DNA of 64,000 bases from Petrocella atlantisensis (GCF_900538275.1 NZ_LR130778.1:620001-684000), one strand, 5' to 3'. Shown: positions 1-10,009, counted from the first letter of the stretch. Notes: generated by a model from the sequence alone, not told the origin. Numbers and translations: made by a program.

Positions 1-115
1 ACCATATCTCTTTCCTATATGTCTTAATAATACTGCGTTCTATATCTTTTACCGATTTTAACGGGACTGTGGGAATGGTTAACGAACACCCACTACCTTG
101 TAATGATTCTGCCAT
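1..115 (-). CDS. N-terminus of a probable TtcA-family PP-loop ATPase (partial)
   Basis: Only the first 38 codons are in the window; the gene continues off the left edge. The ATG at 115 has an AGGAGA ribosome site about 5 nt upstream and a good promoter behind it (162-190). The peptide starts MAESLQGSGCSLTIP and contains KDIERSIIKTYRKEIW. From memory this resembles the N-terminal stretch of clostridial PP-loop ATPases annotated as tRNA 2-thiocytidine synthetase TtcA family, which precedes the SGGKDS ATP-binding loop. That loop is outside the window, so the family assignment is an inference; the gene start itself is well supported. Confidence 0.5.
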   Translation of the reverse strand, partial: MAESLQGSGCSLTIPTVPLKSVKDIERSIIKTYRKEIW

Positions 116-161
116 AATGATCTCCTATTATTAGTCACCCTTTAGACTGATTTCTATTGCT

Positions 162-190
162 ATACTACATGGTGAGACAATGAATGTCAA
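162..190 (-). promoter_or_regulatory. Sigma-A type promoter for the left-edge gene
   Basis: On the minus strand TTGACA (185-190) and TAGTAT (162-167) are separated by exactly 17 nt. It lies about 45 nt upstream of the ATG at 115 and points toward it. Confidence 0.7.
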
Positions 191-250
191 GTTCGTTGAT
201 CCATTAGGAAATAAGCAAAAGCATTTTAGCTTTTTTAGGCTCTATATGCA

Positions 251-2821
251 CTAATAATTCCGAAGTAATTCTAGCGCATCTTCTTCAAGGAGTGGTTTAC
301 TAAACAAGTAGCCTTGAATTGTAGTGCAATCTACGGTCTTTAAGTAGTTCAATTGAAATTGTTCTTCAACACCTTCTGCTACAACCCTAAAGTTTAGTTT
401 ATGAGCTATATCGATAATCGCCCTAGTAAAAAAATGATTCTCACCTTCATTTAGAATATCGTCAATGAAAGCTTTGTCAATTTTAAGGGTGGAAATGGGC
501 AGCTTTCTGAGGTAAGTTAAAGATGAAAAACCTGTACCAAAATCATCTAAGGCAATATCAATACCTATTTCAGATAACATCTTCAATTGTCGGCTCACCA
601 AGTCGAAGGATTTGATTAGAACCGTTTCTGTCACTTCAAATTCAAGCCACTTAGAGTTAATCCCTTCAGCTTTAATAATGGTTTTTACAATTTCAACAAA
701 ATCTGAATGTAATAACTGAACGACTGAAATATTCACAGCAACTTTTATAAAATCACGATTTAATCCATTGATGCGTTTAGCAAATCTTGCAGCTTCTTCT
801 ATAACCCATTTCCCGATTTCTACGATATCACCGGTTGACTCTGCTATCGGAATAAAACTAAAAGGTGGCACAGATCCTAAAATATGACTGTTCCATCTAA
901 GCAAGGCTTCATAACCAACTATAGTATTGGTTTTACTGTTATATTGTGGTTGATAGACTAAATGAAATTCATTTTTTATTAATGCATGTTTTAATGCATT
1001 GGTCAGATTAATCTTTGCTGACATCTCCTGATTCATCTTGAGGTCAAAGCGACTTGCTTTAGCTTTACCTATTGACTTCATTTTGTACATGGCCATATCC
1101 GCTCTAATAAGCAGTTCATCATAGGACATACCATCATCAGGATAAATAGCATAACCAATGCTTGCTGTAACAAACAATTGCTTTCCACTGATTTCTAAGC
1201 TGTTATTAATTTTATCCATTAAACCATCAATATAATTATTACAATCAAAGCTTTCATCTATGGCAATGAGACAGATAAACTCATCACCACCAATACGACC
1301 AATCGTACCTATATCCTGTACATAAGATTTAAATATATCACTAACTTCTTGTAACAATTGATCGCCTATTTGGTGGCCATGGGCTGTATTAATATAATTA
1401 AAATTGTCTATGTCAATAAAGGCCATCATCACTTTTGTATGAAGTCTATCGGAATTCTTAATCAATTTTTCAAAATATTCCTCCATATGAAGACGATTCG
1501 GCAGTTTTGTCAAGAAATCATTATATGCTAAATAGTTTATTTTTTCCTGTTGTTCTATGAGTTCCTCATTTTGAGCTTTGAGTTCCTCTTCTGACGCCGT
1601 TAATGCTTCATAGGTCGATAGCAGCTCTACATGCTCTACTTCTAGATCTTTCTGTACTTTTTTTCGCATTATAACGTTATAGCTTAAAATGATTACAAAG
1701 GCTAACAGTATCAGCGTAATACCGGAATAGATTAAAATAATTTCCCTATGTAATTCGTAATACGATACCGGACGGTTGATGACAACGCTTCCTTCTGGTA
1801 AATTATGTGTTTCAATATTGTTCTTTTCAAGATACTTATAATCAAAACCATAATAAAAGGATTTTGTATCGACTGTCTTCAAAGATTTAATGGGTTCGCC
1901 TTCAATAAGCTCGATTGCCAAACCAGCGCCATAGTCCCCTTGCATCGTGCCACTTAACAAACTACCTCCAATAACACCATAACCCAATAAATATTCGTAG
2001 ACTGAATACATGGGAAGTGTTGTAAGCTCTGCCAACTCTTTCGAAAAGGTTTCATTTGATTTTTGTTTACCTTGGCTGTCCATGGTGAAAGTACCCATAA
2101 TGACAGCACTACCTGCTTGAGGTTCTTTCAGTAACGTCTTGATTTCCTCATAGCTTAAATCATCCAGTATTCTATAAGATAAATCAAAATCTGATTGATC
2201 TATTGCCTCACCAATCTCTGCACTGACATCTTTCCCACTTTCTGTAGCGTCACAAACTACAAAAATATGCTTGATTTCAGGTTGAAGTTCCATCATTAGG
2301 TCCACAGTACCTGTGGCATCTAAGACCTCATATACACCAACTATATCCTCTACACCTTTCGTACGGCTAATAGCAGATTCCTCTAAAATACCGGTATAGA
2401 CAATCGGGGTCCCCGCAAAAATTCCATCTCTATGTTGAATAGCAAATTCCATAGCCATGTCATCGGTTGTAATAATAACGTCTGTGGTAACATATTTGTA
2501 TTTGTGTTGAAGGAGACTATATTGAAACGACAAATTATCTTCATCAGGGTATCTTTTCCAATCCAAATATTCTACAGATACAATTATATTCTCATTATAC
2601 TCTTTGAAACGCTTAATGATTGCATCGGTTTGTGTATCTGTCCAGCCAAAGCCTTTATGATAGGAATTAATCAGCAAGACATGGGGATAGTCATAGTTAT
2701 GTTGAGAGCCCTCCTGCATAGCAAATGTTTTCAAATCAAGTACTAAACTTATAAATATCGTCAAACATACAATTATAATCTGTTTATTTGAAAAATAGAT
2801 ATTTTTCATATTAATGTCCAT
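251..2821 (-). CDS. Membrane receptor with periplasmic ABC-substrate-binding-like domain, GGDEF and EAL domains
   Basis: Predicted c-di-GMP metabolic enzyme acting at the membrane. Order: N-terminal membrane segment (about residues 10-30), extracytoplasmic region resembling ABC transporter substrate-binding proteins (about 45-345), second membrane segment (about 360-385), short coiled coil rich in E/L (390-425), GGDEF domain, EAL domain. The cyclase motif is an intact GGDEF (RIGGDEF); the inhibitory-site position five residues upstream reads YVQD instead of RxxD, so product inhibition may be lost. EAL motifs look complete: YEALLRW, DDFGTGFSSL, LKIDKAFI, AEGVE and QGYLFSKP, consistent with an active phosphodiesterase. 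I chose the ATG at 2821 because a GGGGAT ribosome site precedes it; the GTG at 2851 has none. Monocistronic, divergent from the next small gene. Confidence 0.85.
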   Translation of the reverse strand: MDINMKNIYFSNKQIIIVCLTIFISLVLDLKTFAMQEGSQHNYDYPHVLLINSYHKGFGWTDTQTDAIIKRFKEYNENIIVSVEYLDWKRYPDEDNLSFQYSLLQHKYKYVTTDVIITTDDMAMEFAIQHRDGIFAGTPIVYTGILEESAISRTKGVEDIVGVYEVLDATGTVDLMMELQPEIKHIFVVCDATESGKDVSAEIGEAIDQSDFDLSYRILDDLSYEEIKTLLKEPQAGSAVIMGTFTMDSQGKQKSNETFSKELAELTTLPMYSVYEYLLGYGVIGGSLLSGTMQGDYGAGLAIELIEGEPIKSLKTVDTKSFYYGFDYKYLEKNNIETHNLPEGSVVINRPVSYYELHREIILIYSGITLILLAFVIILSYNVIMRKKVQKDLEVEHVELLSTYEALTASEEELKAQNEELIEQQEKINYLAYNDFLTKLPNRLHMEEYFEKLIKNSDRLHTKVMMAFIDIDNFNYINTAHGHQIGDQLLQEVSDIFKSYVQDIGTIGRIGGDEFICLIAIDESFDCNNYIDGLMDKINNSLEISGKQLFVTASIGYAIYPDDGMSYDELLIRADMAMYKMKSIGKAKASRFDLKMNQEMSAKINLTNALKHALIKNEFHLVYQPQYNSKTNTIVGYEALLRWNSHILGSVPPFSFIPIAESTGDIVEIGKWVIEEAARFAKRINGLNRDFIKVAVNISVVQLLHSDFVEIVKTIIKAEGINSKWLEFEVTETVLIKSFDLVSRQLKMLSEIGIDIALDDFGTGFSSLTYLRKLPISTLKIDKAFIDDILNEGENHFFTRAIIDIAHKLNFRVVAEGVEEQFQLNYLKTVDCTTIQGYLFSKPLLEEDALELLRNY

Positions 2822-2892
2822 CCAATCCCCATTTATTTCTTTATAAGACACAAGAATATTCTATCATTATATTGTATATTGGGCAACATAGA

Positions 2893-2922
2893 TTGACATA
2901 TAATTTCATATTGTGATATAAT
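2893..2922 (+). promoter_or_regulatory. Promoter of the 78-aa gene
   Basis: TTGACA (2893-2898) and TATAAT (2917-2922) separated by 18 nt, about 38 nt upstream of the ATG at 2961, which also has an AAGGAGG ribosome site. Confidence 0.7.
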
Positions 2923-2960
2923 CCAATTCAGCCATAATATTATAAGGAGGATATCACAAT

Positions 2961-3197
2961 ATGTTTACAGATGCATCCATTGATATGAAATATGAAGAAA
3001 CCTTTAAACTGGTGTATCAACAACTCAATTATGCTAGGCAAAACGACCCAAAATATACTCGATTTGACTTGAAGCGATTTCTCGAGAGTCTTTATGACAA
3101 TCACGGTAACAATTGGTTAGGAAGAAGTGAAGTTCAAGAAGCGGTGCAATCAGCCACCATTGCCGCTGCTGAATTGTTGCTTAGCCAATGGGAATAG
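2961..3197 (+). CDS. Small conserved-type protein of unknown function (78 aa)
   Basis: I do not recognise a family. The gene is nevertheless well supported: consensus promoter, AAGGAGG ribosome site, ATG start and a strong terminator directly after the stop. The product is acidic, soluble and looks mostly helical (runs such as FKLVYQQLNYARQ and EVQEAVQSATIAAAELL), without membrane segment, signal peptide or cysteines. It stands alone between the divergent GGDEF/EAL receptor and the convergent ppdK gene. No function is assigned. Confidence 0.75.
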   Translation: MFTDASIDMKYEETFKLVYQQLNYARQNDPKYTRFDLKRFLESLYDNHGNNWLGRSEVQEAVQSATIAAAELLLSQWE

Positions 3198-3208
3198 GAA
3201 GTCAATTA

Positions 3209-3238
3209 AAAAAGCCTTCGCATATGCGAAGGCTTTTT
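3209..3238. terminator. Bidirectional terminator between the 78-aa gene and ppdK
   Basis: Perfect palindrome: AAAAAGCCTTCGCAT followed by its reverse complement ATGCGAAGGCTTTTT. Flanking A and T runs let it serve both the plus-strand small gene and minus-strand ppdK, which converge here. Confidence 0.85.
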
Positions 3239-3249
3239 GATTTCTATGA

Positions 3250-5874
3250 TTATCTGTTGTTTAATACTGCTTGTGCTGCTGCAAGTCTAGCAATCGGAAC
3301 ACGGAAAGGTGAACAAGAAACATAGTCAAGTCCAACTCTGTGACAGAATTCGATGGATGATGGGTCTCCACCATGCTCACCACAGATACCAAGCTTGATG
3401 TCAGGTCTAGCAGATCTACCTTTGACAACTGCCATTTCTACTAACTGGCCAACACCTGTTTGGTCAAGTCTAGCAAATGGGTCAGATTCAAGTATGGATT
3501 TTTTGTAGTAATCATCAAGGAAAGCACCAGCATCGTCTCTTGAGTAACCAAATGTCATTTGTGTTAAGTCATTGGTACCAAATGAGAAAAACTCAGCTTC
3601 TGCTGCAATCAAATCTGCAGTTAAAGCAGCACGTGGAATCTCAATCATGGTTCCAACAAGATACTTAAGCTTAACGCCTTTTTCTGCGATTACTTTTTCT
3701 GCTGTCTCAACGACGATATTCTTAACATATGCAAGCTCTTTAACTTCACCAGCAAGAGGAATCATAATCTCTGGGATAACGTCAATACCTTCTTCAGCTA
3801 TAACTTCAACAGCTGCTTCAATAATCGCACGTGTTTGCATAACTGCTATTTCAGGATAAGTTACTGCAAGTCTACATCCTCTATGACCAAGCATAGGGTT
3901 GAACTCGTGTAAGCTTTCTACTGTTTCTTTTAACGCTTCAAAAGTTAAGCCCATTTCTTTAGCTAATTCTCTAATATCGCCTTCTTCTTGAGGTAAGAAC
4001 TCATGAAGTGGTGGATCAAGAAGACGTACTGTCATTGGTTTACCAGCAAGTGCTTTGTACATACCTTTAAAGTCTGCTTTTTGGAAAGGAATTAACTCAG
4101 CTAGAGCAGCTTCTCTCTCAGCAACTGTATTGGATACAATCATTTGACGGATTTTTGGAAGTCTGTCTTCTTCAAAGAACATATGCTCTGTACGACAAAG
4201 ACCAACACCTTCTGCGCCAAACTCAACTGCATTAATAACGTCTTTAGGACTATCAGCATTTGCTCTTACTTTAAGTGTTCTTACATCATCTGCCCAACCC
4301 ATAAACTTACTAAAGTCGCCGCTGATTTCAGGATCCACTGTTTTGATATCTTCAAGATAGATTTTACCTGTTGAACCGTCAAGTGAAATGAAATCACCTT
4401 CCGCTACAGTTTTTCCACCTAGAGTAAATGTTTTTGCTGCTTCGTTGATTTTGATTTCTCCACAACCAGATATACAGCAAGTACCCATACCACGAGCAAC
4501 AACTGCTGCATGAGAAGTCATACCACCACGTGCTGTTAAGATACCTTGTGCTGCGTCCATACCTTCAATATCTTCTGGTGAAGTCTCAAGTCTAACTAAG
4601 ATTACACGCTCACCACGTTTTTTTGCTGCAACTGCGTCATCTGCGTTAAAGTATACTTGTCCTGCTGCTGCTCCTGGAGAAGCTGGAAGTGCTGAACCAT
4701 AAACTTTTGCAGCTGCTAATGCTTCTACATCAAAGTTAGGGTGAAGCAATTGATCCAATTGTTTTGGATCTACTTTCATGAGTGCTTCTTCTTTTGTACA
4801 TAATCCTTCTTCAACCAAATCAACCGCTATTTTAAGGGCTGCTTGAGCTGTTCTCTTACCATTACGTGTTTGTAAGAAGTAAAGTACTTTATCTTCAATG
4901 GTGAATTCCATGTCTTGCATATCTTTGTAATGATTTTCAAGCTTAGTAGCAAGTCTCATAAATTCTGCATATGCTTCTGGCATATCATTTTCAAGTCTTG
5001 TTATAGGTTCTGGTGTTCTGATACCGGCAACAACGTCTTCACCTTGAGCATTTAATAAATACTCACCGTAAATACCACGTTCACCTGTTGATGGATTTCT
5101 TGTAAAGGCAACACCTGTACCGGATGTATCACCCATATTACCAAATACCATAGATTGAACGTTAACTGCAGTTCCCCAGCTACCAGGAATATCATGCATT
5201 CTTCTATAGATCACTGCTCTTTCATTGTTCCATGAATCAAATACTGCATTAATTGCAGCCATAAGTTGCTCTACTGGCTCTTGTGGGAACTCTGAACCTT
5301 CATGCTTAACATATAGAGCTTTGAAAGCTTCTACAACTTCTTTAAGGTCATCTGCTGACAATTGTAAGTCATTTTCAAAACCTTTTGACTCTTTAATTTC
5401 ATCAAGTACACGCTCAAATTGTGATTTTGGAAGACCTTTAACCACGTCTGAGAACATCTGGATAAATCTTCTGTATGAATCATAAGCAAATCTTGGATTT
5501 CCTGTTGCTACAGCAAAACCTTCTACAGATACATCATTAAGACCTAAGTTAAGAACTGTATCCATCATACCTGGCATAGATGCTCTTGAACCGGAACGTA
5601 CAGAAACCAATAATGGTCGATTGTTATCACCAAAAGTTTTTCCGGTGATTTCTTCAAGTTTTGCCAATGATGCTTTAATTTCAGCTGTAATCTCGTCAGT
5701 AATCTTCTTTCCGTCTTCATAGTACTTAGTACAAGCTTCAGTAGAAACTGTAAATCCTTGAGGGATTGGAAGTCCTAATTTAGTCATTTCAGCAAGATTC
5801 GCACCTTTACCACCTAACAGGTTTTTCATGGACCCATCTGCTTCACTGAACATATAAACAAACTTTTTGCTCAT
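3250..5874 (-). CDS. ppdK: Pyruvate, phosphate dikinase
   Basis: Interconverts pyruvate + ATP + Pi and PEP + AMP + PPi in the cytoplasm; in anaerobic clostridia it often serves glycolysis as a PPi-saving pyruvate kinase substitute. The 874-aa length is standard. Visible: N-terminal ATP-grasp region (KGANLAEMTKLGLPIPQGFT, LLVSVRSGS, GMMDTVLNLGLND), the central swivelling domain with phospho-histidine motif GGMTSHAAVV (about residue 455), and the C-terminal PEP/pyruvate barrel ending in the catalytic cysteine loop GICGEHGGDP (about 830). The start has AGGAGG 7 nt upstream. Single gene; its upstream region carries a hairpin over the predicted promoter. Confidence 0.97.
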   Translation of the reverse strand: MSKKFVYMFSEADGSMKNLLGGKGANLAEMTKLGLPIPQGFTVSTEACTKYYEDGKKITDEITAEIKASLAKLEEITGKTFGDNNRPLLVSVRSGSRASMPGMMDTVLNLGLNDVSVEGFAVATGNPRFAYDSYRRFIQMFSDVVKGLPKSQFERVLDEIKESKGFENDLQLSADDLKEVVEAFKALYVKHEGSEFPQEPVEQLMAAINAVFDSWNNERAVIYRRMHDIPGSWGTAVNVQSMVFGNMGDTSGTGVAFTRNPSTGERGIYGEYLLNAQGEDVVAGIRTPEPITRLENDMPEAYAEFMRLATKLENHYKDMQDMEFTIEDKVLYFLQTRNGKRTAQAALKIAVDLVEEGLCTKEEALMKVDPKQLDQLLHPNFDVEALAAAKVYGSALPASPGAAAGQVYFNADDAVAAKKRGERVILVRLETSPEDIEGMDAAQGILTARGGMTSHAAVVARGMGTCCISGCGEIKINEAAKTFTLGGKTVAEGDFISLDGSTGKIYLEDIKTVDPEISGDFSKFMGWADDVRTLKVRANADSPKDVINAVEFGAEGVGLCRTEHMFFEEDRLPKIRQMIVSNTVAEREAALAELIPFQKADFKGMYKALAGKPMTVRLLDPPLHEFLPQEEGDIRELAKEMGLTFEALKETVESLHEFNPMLGHRGCRLAVTYPEIAVMQTRAIIEAAVEVIAEEGIDVIPEIMIPLAGEVKELAYVKNIVVETAEKVIAEKGVKLKYLVGTMIEIPRAALTADLIAAEAEFFSFGTNDLTQMTFGYSRDDAGAFLDDYYKKSILESDPFARLDQTGVGQLVEMAVVKGRSARPDIKLGICGEHGGDPSSIEFCHRVGLDYVSCSPFRVPIARLAAAQAVLNNR

Positions 5875-6000
5875 TCTTTGTCCTCCTAAATAAATTTAAT
5901 TGTCAACGTTTCAGGTTGCCTTCTTTAACAAATGACATAAAAACCACCCTAGTCGGTTGCGTTTATTGTAAACAGGGTTATGCCTGTTTTCACACACACC

Positions 6001-6042
6001 TATATAAGGGCAAAATCACATCTTTTGCCCTTATATATTATA
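6001..6042 (-). promoter_or_regulatory. Perfect 15-bp inverted repeat overlapping the ppdK -10 region
   Basis: Arms TATATAAGGGCAAAA (6001-6015) and TTTTGCCCTTATATA (6023-6037) enclose a 7-nt spacer. On the minus strand a TATAAT (6037-6042) overlaps the distal arm, so the repeat would sit at the transcription start of ppdK, as an operator or a 5'-terminal mRNA hairpin. No good -35 was found. It could alternatively be the terminator of glyS, although no clear U-run follows. The rest of the 324-bp ppdK-glyS gap (5875-6198) shows only the ppdK ribosome site and a weak ACGAAAA/TTTTCGT hairpin. Confidence 0.5.
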
Positions 6043-6198
6043 ACACAACAAGACAAAATGTGTACCCTAAATTGCCATTTTTTATGGTTCCTAATAGCTA
6101 TTTAAAGGTTTTGACGAAAAACAGGGCATTTTCGTTAAATTTTTGTCTATTTTATATAATCCGTACATATGTTGCCTATATTTTAGATTGTGCACTTC

Positions 6199-7587
6199 TT
6201 AAAAATCAAACTTGTCATGAAAATACTGAAGAAGTTCACTAATTTTTACCCGTTCTTGCTCCATAGAGTCTCTATGACGAATCGTTACAGATTGGTCCTC
6301 ATTGGATTCAAAATCATACGTGATGCAGAATGGTGTACCAATCTCATCTTGACGTCTGTAACGTTTACCGATACTTTGTCGGTCATCAAATTCCACATTA
6401 TAATACTTGCTCAGCAAATCCATAACCTTTTGTGCATCATCGTTGAGCTTTTTAGAAAGGGGTAGGATGGCCATTTGCATCGGTGCAAGGGCTGGGTGGA
6501 ATCTTAATACCGTTCTCACCTCACCGTTTTCCAAGGTTTCCTCATCATAAGCCTCACATAAAAAAGCTAATGTAACACGATCCGCTCCAAGAGAAGGTTC
6601 CACACAGTAAGGTATATATTTTTCATTGGTTTCTTGATCAAAATACGTCAAATCTTGACCGGAATGTTCCTGGTGACGGGTTAAATCAAAGTCCGTTCTT
6701 GAGGCAATACCCCATAATTCACCCCAGCCAAAGGGGAACTGGAATTCAATATCGCTTGTTGCATTAGAATAATGGGAGAGTTCTTCAGGACTATGATCTC
6801 TAACCCGCATATGATCTTTGGTCATACCAAGATCCTCTAGCCAATTGACACAAAAAGCTTTCCAATAGGAGAACCATTCGATGTCTGTTCCCGGCTTACA
6901 GAAGAATTCTAATTCCATCTGTTCAAATTCTCTCGTTCTAAATGTAAAATTACCCGGTGTGATCTCATTTCTAAATGATTTTCCAACTTGTGCGATACCA
7001 AAAGGTACTTTTTTTCTGGATGTTCTTTGTACATTTTTAAAATTAACAAAGATACCTTGAGCTGTCTCAGGACGTAAGTATACGGTGTTTTTGGCATCTT
7101 CTGTCACACCTTGAAAGGTTTTGAACATAAGATTAAACTGTCGGATATCCGTGAAGTCATGTTTCCCACAGGAAGGACAATCAATATTATTCTCCTCAAT
7201 ATAGGCTTTCATAGCTTCATTGGACCATGAATCCACAGGGTCTTCTATGATAATCCCTTTAGCTTCCATATAATCTTCAATCATTTTGTCGGCTCTAAAG
7301 CGCTCTTTACATGCTTTACAATCCATTAGTGGATCGTTAAACCCACCAACATGTCCTGAAGCTACCCATGCTTGAGGGTTCATCAATATGGCACAATCCA
7401 CACCCACATTGTAGGGACTTTCTTTGACAAATTTCTGCCACCAAGCTTTCTTAACATTGTTCTTGAGTTCAACGCCAAGTGGTCCATAGTCCCACGTGTT
7501 AGCGAGTCCACCGTAAATCTCTGATCCAGGATATACAAACCCTCTTGCTTTCGCTAATGCTACAATTTTTTCCATTGTTTTTTCCAT
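6199..7587 (-). CDS. glyS: Glycyl-tRNA synthetase, single-chain dimeric type
   Basis: Charges tRNA-Gly in the cytoplasm. It is the eukaryote/archaea-like alpha2 class II enzyme (462 aa), not the alpha2-beta2 GlyQ/GlyS form. Class II signatures are visible: motif 1 region [22 protein letters not shown], motif 2 [14 protein letters not shown], and motif 3 PSLGADRV near the C-terminal anticodon-binding domain. Paired cysteines CKACKERF and CPSCGKHDF suggest a zinc site in the insertion. I start at ATG 7587, where AAAGG sits at proper spacing, rather than the in-frame ATG at 7611. Controlled by the T-box directly upstream. Confidence 0.97.
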   Translation of the reverse strand: MEKTMEKIVALAKARGFVYPGSEIYGGLANTWDYGPLGVELKNNVKKAWWQKFVKESPYNVGVDCAILMNPQAWVASGHVGGFNDPLMDCKACKERFRADKMIEDYMEAKGIIIEDPVDSWSNEAMKAYIEENNIDCPSCGKHDFTDIRQFNLMFKTFQGVTEDAKNTVYLRPETAQGIFVNFKNVQRTSRKKVPFGIAQVGKSFRNEITPGNFTFRTREFEQMELEFFCKPGTDIEWFSYWKAFCVNWLEDLGMTKDHMRVRDHSPEELSHYSNATSDIEFQFPFGWGELWGIASRTDFDLTRHQEHSGQDLTYFDQETNEKYIPYCVEPSLGADRVTLAFLCEAYDEETLENGEVRTVLRFHPALAPMQMAILPLSKKLNDDAQKVMDLLSKYYNVEFDDRQSIGKRYRRQDEIGTPFCITYDFESNEDQSVTIRHRDSMEQERVKISELLQYFHDKFDF

Positions 7588-7630
7588 GATTATCATCCTT
7601 TCAGTATCCATTTATGGATGTTAAGATATC

Positions 7631-7841
7631 AAAAAAACATCCTGCCATCCCTAGTAATAAGGGACGAAAGCATGTCACTTCCGCGGTTCCACCCTAATTG
7701 GTAAAATACCCACTCTTCATCAAAACACTCCTAAGCGCCATTCCTCTTATGGTCTCTACCCGGCTTCCACTATCCCGAACTCGCTTGAAAAACCAATCTA
7801 AGAGTACTCCTCTTATTCATCGTGCTATAATATACTCGATT
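7631..7841 (-). ncRNA. Glycine T-box riboswitch leader of glyS
   Basis: Minus-strand leader that senses uncharged tRNA-Gly and controls readthrough into glyS. The T-box AGGGTGGAACCGCGG is at 7681-7695. A terminator follows: about 16 bp with a few mismatches/wobbles between 7636-7651 and 7661-7676, ending in seven T (7631-7637). Upstream are a GGTA/TACC hairpin (stem III position) and stem I, with pairing ACTCTTAG/CTTAGGAGT at its base. A GGC triplet (7737-7739) just inside the 3' side of stem I is the probable glycine specifier. Start near 7841 is inferred from the promoter. Confidence 0.93.
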
Positions 7842-7847
7842 GTTATG

Positions 7848-7876
7848 AATATATCATAGGAAAGTCAGACTGTCAA
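7848..7876 (-). promoter_or_regulatory. glyS promoter
   Basis: Minus-strand TTGACA (7871-7876), 17-nt spacer, TATATT (7848-7853). The -10 box lies exactly at the glyS-proximal edge of the 78-bp duplication, so the promoter is duplicated whole; the second copy (9889-9917) points into the right end of the IS. Confidence 0.85.
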
Positions 7877-7925
7877 GAAGAAGCCTCAGGCAAAAAGATA
7901 CAGATAAAGAACATGCCAAAGTTCC
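7848..7925. repeat. 78-bp target-site duplication, left copy
   Basis: Identical to 9889-9966 at all 78 positions read by eye. It flanks the first IS1634-like element directly and contains the glyS promoter. Confidence 0.95.
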
Positions 7926-9888
7926 CGGGTCTTTGACACTTGCCGAAGTAACTAAAACAGCGAAAACCTTATAACAAGCCTATTTAGGCTTATTTTTTTG
8001 TCAAATTCTACTCTTTTCATTTACGTTCTACTACGTTCTATGATATAATATAGGGTATTAGGAGGTGTTGTTATGAGGCTGAAAGTTGTAAATTCTAAAA
8101 TGTTCAATTATTATATGTCATAGAAACTATTTATGTTGATGGAAAACAAAAACTAGAACCGTCGAAAAACTTGGCAGATATTCTGATTTAGAAAAAAGCT
8201 AAATGGTGCTAATCCCATAGAGTGGGCCAAAAAGTATATCGAAGATCTTAATCGCCAAGAAAAGAACAAAAACGTGAGGTTATTATCAAGCTTAGGCAAT
8301 CCACGCTTATTGATAAAGAGATTCAACGTTCCTACAACGGTGGCTATCTTTTTCTTCAACAGATTTATTACCAGTTAGGGCTTCATAAGATTTGTAACGA
8401 TATTTCTTCAAGGCACAAGTTCACCTATGACCTTAACGGTATTCTCTCTCGTTTGATTTACGGAAGAATTCTTTTCCTTCTTCCAAGCTTTGCACCTTTG
8501 AATCTTCTAAACGTCTTCTCGAACAGCCAAACTTTGAATTACAGAACATTTACAGGTCTTTAGAAGTTATCGCTAAGGAATCCGATTTCATACAATCACA
8601 GCTTTACAAAAACAGTCTAGCAGTTTCTAAACGTAATGATCGAATTCTTTATTATGACTGTACCAACTACTTTTTTGAGATTGAACAAGAAGATGGCCTT
8701 AAACAATATGGACCCTCCAAAGAAAACCGTCCTAACCCTATTGTAGAAATGGGCTTGTTTATGGATGGAGATGGTATTCCTCTCGCTTTTAACATTCACA
8801 GTGGCAATACCAATGAGCAGGTGACTCTAAAGCCTTTAGAAAAGCAAATTATCGAAGACTTCAAACTATCCAAGTTTGTTGTATGTACTGATGCCGGCTT
8901 ATCTTCAAATGCAAATAGGAAGTTTAATAATATAAATGGACGTTCTTTTATTACAACTCAATCCATCAAAAAACTTAAGCAGTTTTTAAAAGAGTGGGCT
9001 TTAGAACCAACTGGATGGAGGCACAATGATTCCAAAGAAACCTTTGATTTAAACCTGTTTGATGAAAATGAAAGTCTTTGTGAGCAATATAAGAATATGA
9101 CCTTTTATAAAGAGAGATGGATTAAAGAGAATGATCTTGAGCAAAACTGATTGTCACCTTTTCTCTTAAATACCGTTATTATCAACGTCAGATCAGAAAC
9201 AAACAACTTGAACGTGCCACAAAACTCATTAGCACTAACCCAAAAAGTATAGGTAAGAAAAGACAAAATGATTATAAACGATTTATCGCTTCCACCAATG
9301 TTACAAGTGATGGTGAAGTTGCAGAAGAGACACTTTACCATCTTAATTCAAATACTGTTGCTGAGGAAAGTATCTATGACGGCTTCTATGCAGTATGTAC
9401 TAACCTTGACGAAGATGCTTCTGAAATAGCTAGAATTAACCACCGACGTTGGGAAGTTGAAGAATGTTTTAGAATTATGAAGAGCGAGTTTAAAGCAAGA
9501 CCTGTTTATCTTCAAAGAGACGACCGTATAAAAGCGCATTTTACAACCTGTTTTCTAGCACTTGTTTTATATAGATATCTGGAGAAAGACCTAGACAACC
9601 AGTTTACAACGAACGAAATCGTCGGCCAGTTAAAGGATATGAACTTCTATTGCGTTCCTGGACAGGGTTTTATTCCGACCTATACACGTACTGATTTTAC
9701 AGATGCACTACATGATACCTATGGATTTAGAACAGACTATCAGATTGTCAGCGACAAAGAAATGAAAAATATATACAAAAGACTAAAAAGTAAAAAAAGT
9801 ACGCAAAAATTAATGACATATAAAAGCTTGAAGCCCCTATTTATAAGGGATTTCAAGCTTTTTCTGTTTCACAACTGTCAAAGACAGG
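7926..9888 (+). mobile_element. IS1634-like insertion sequence, copy 1
   Basis: A 1963-bp element with imperfect terminal inverted repeats: left end CGGGTCTTTGACACTTG, right end (reverse complement) CCTGTCTTTGACAGTTG. Ends were set by comparing the two copies and their flanking duplications. Just inside the left end is a terminator (AAGCCTA-TT-TAGGCTT plus T-run, 7976-7998), then a TATAAT-type promoter, AGGAGG and the transposase. A second long hairpin (about 9823-9865) after the transposase acts as terminator, so the element is insulated at both ends. Family call rests on the transposase and on the long target duplication, a known trait of IS1634. Confidence 0.9.
8073..9793 (+). pseudogene. 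IS1634-like DDE transposase, frameshifted as read (copy 1)
   Basis: Pieces in different frames together make one full transposase of about 570 aa: N-terminus MRLKVVNSK, RTVEKLGRYSD, a DDE core with YYDCTNYF (first D), VCTDAGLSS (second D) and HRRWEVEECFRIMKSEF (the E in the IS4-superfamily C1 signature). Every visible break lies in an A or T run: after SK in TCTAAAATG, in AAAACAAAAACTAG, GATTTAGAAAAAAGC, CCAAGAAAAGAAC, ATTCTTTTCC, GAGCAAAACTGA, and near the stop. Copy 2 has the intact length at several of these. Either decay or uncorrected homopolymer errors. Confidence 0.85.
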
Positions 9889-9966
9889 AATATATCATAG
9901 GAAAGTCAGACTGTCAAGAAGAAGCCTCAGGCAAAAAGATACAGATAAAGAACATGCCAAAGTTCC
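9889..9966. repeat. 78-bp target-site duplication, right copy
   Basis: Same sequence as 7848-7925. It carries the second copy of the glyS promoter, oriented (minus strand) into the right end of the IS, where it would produce antisense transcription unless stopped by the element's hairpin. Confidence 0.95.
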
Positions 9967-10009
9967 TTATCTGCGTCCATCATTTTTGTATCTTAGTGCT
10001 ATATATGTA

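Noticed and set aside
197-245. Terminator for the GGDEF/EAL gene (AAAAGC/GCTTTT hairpin)
   Set aside because: Stem of only 6 bp, all within A/T-rich sequence; too weak to claim.
3572-3859. Several open frames opposite ppdK, purH, glnN and dapF
   Set aside because: Antisense shadows rich in Ser/Thr/Ala without start signals; the minus-strand genes are certain.
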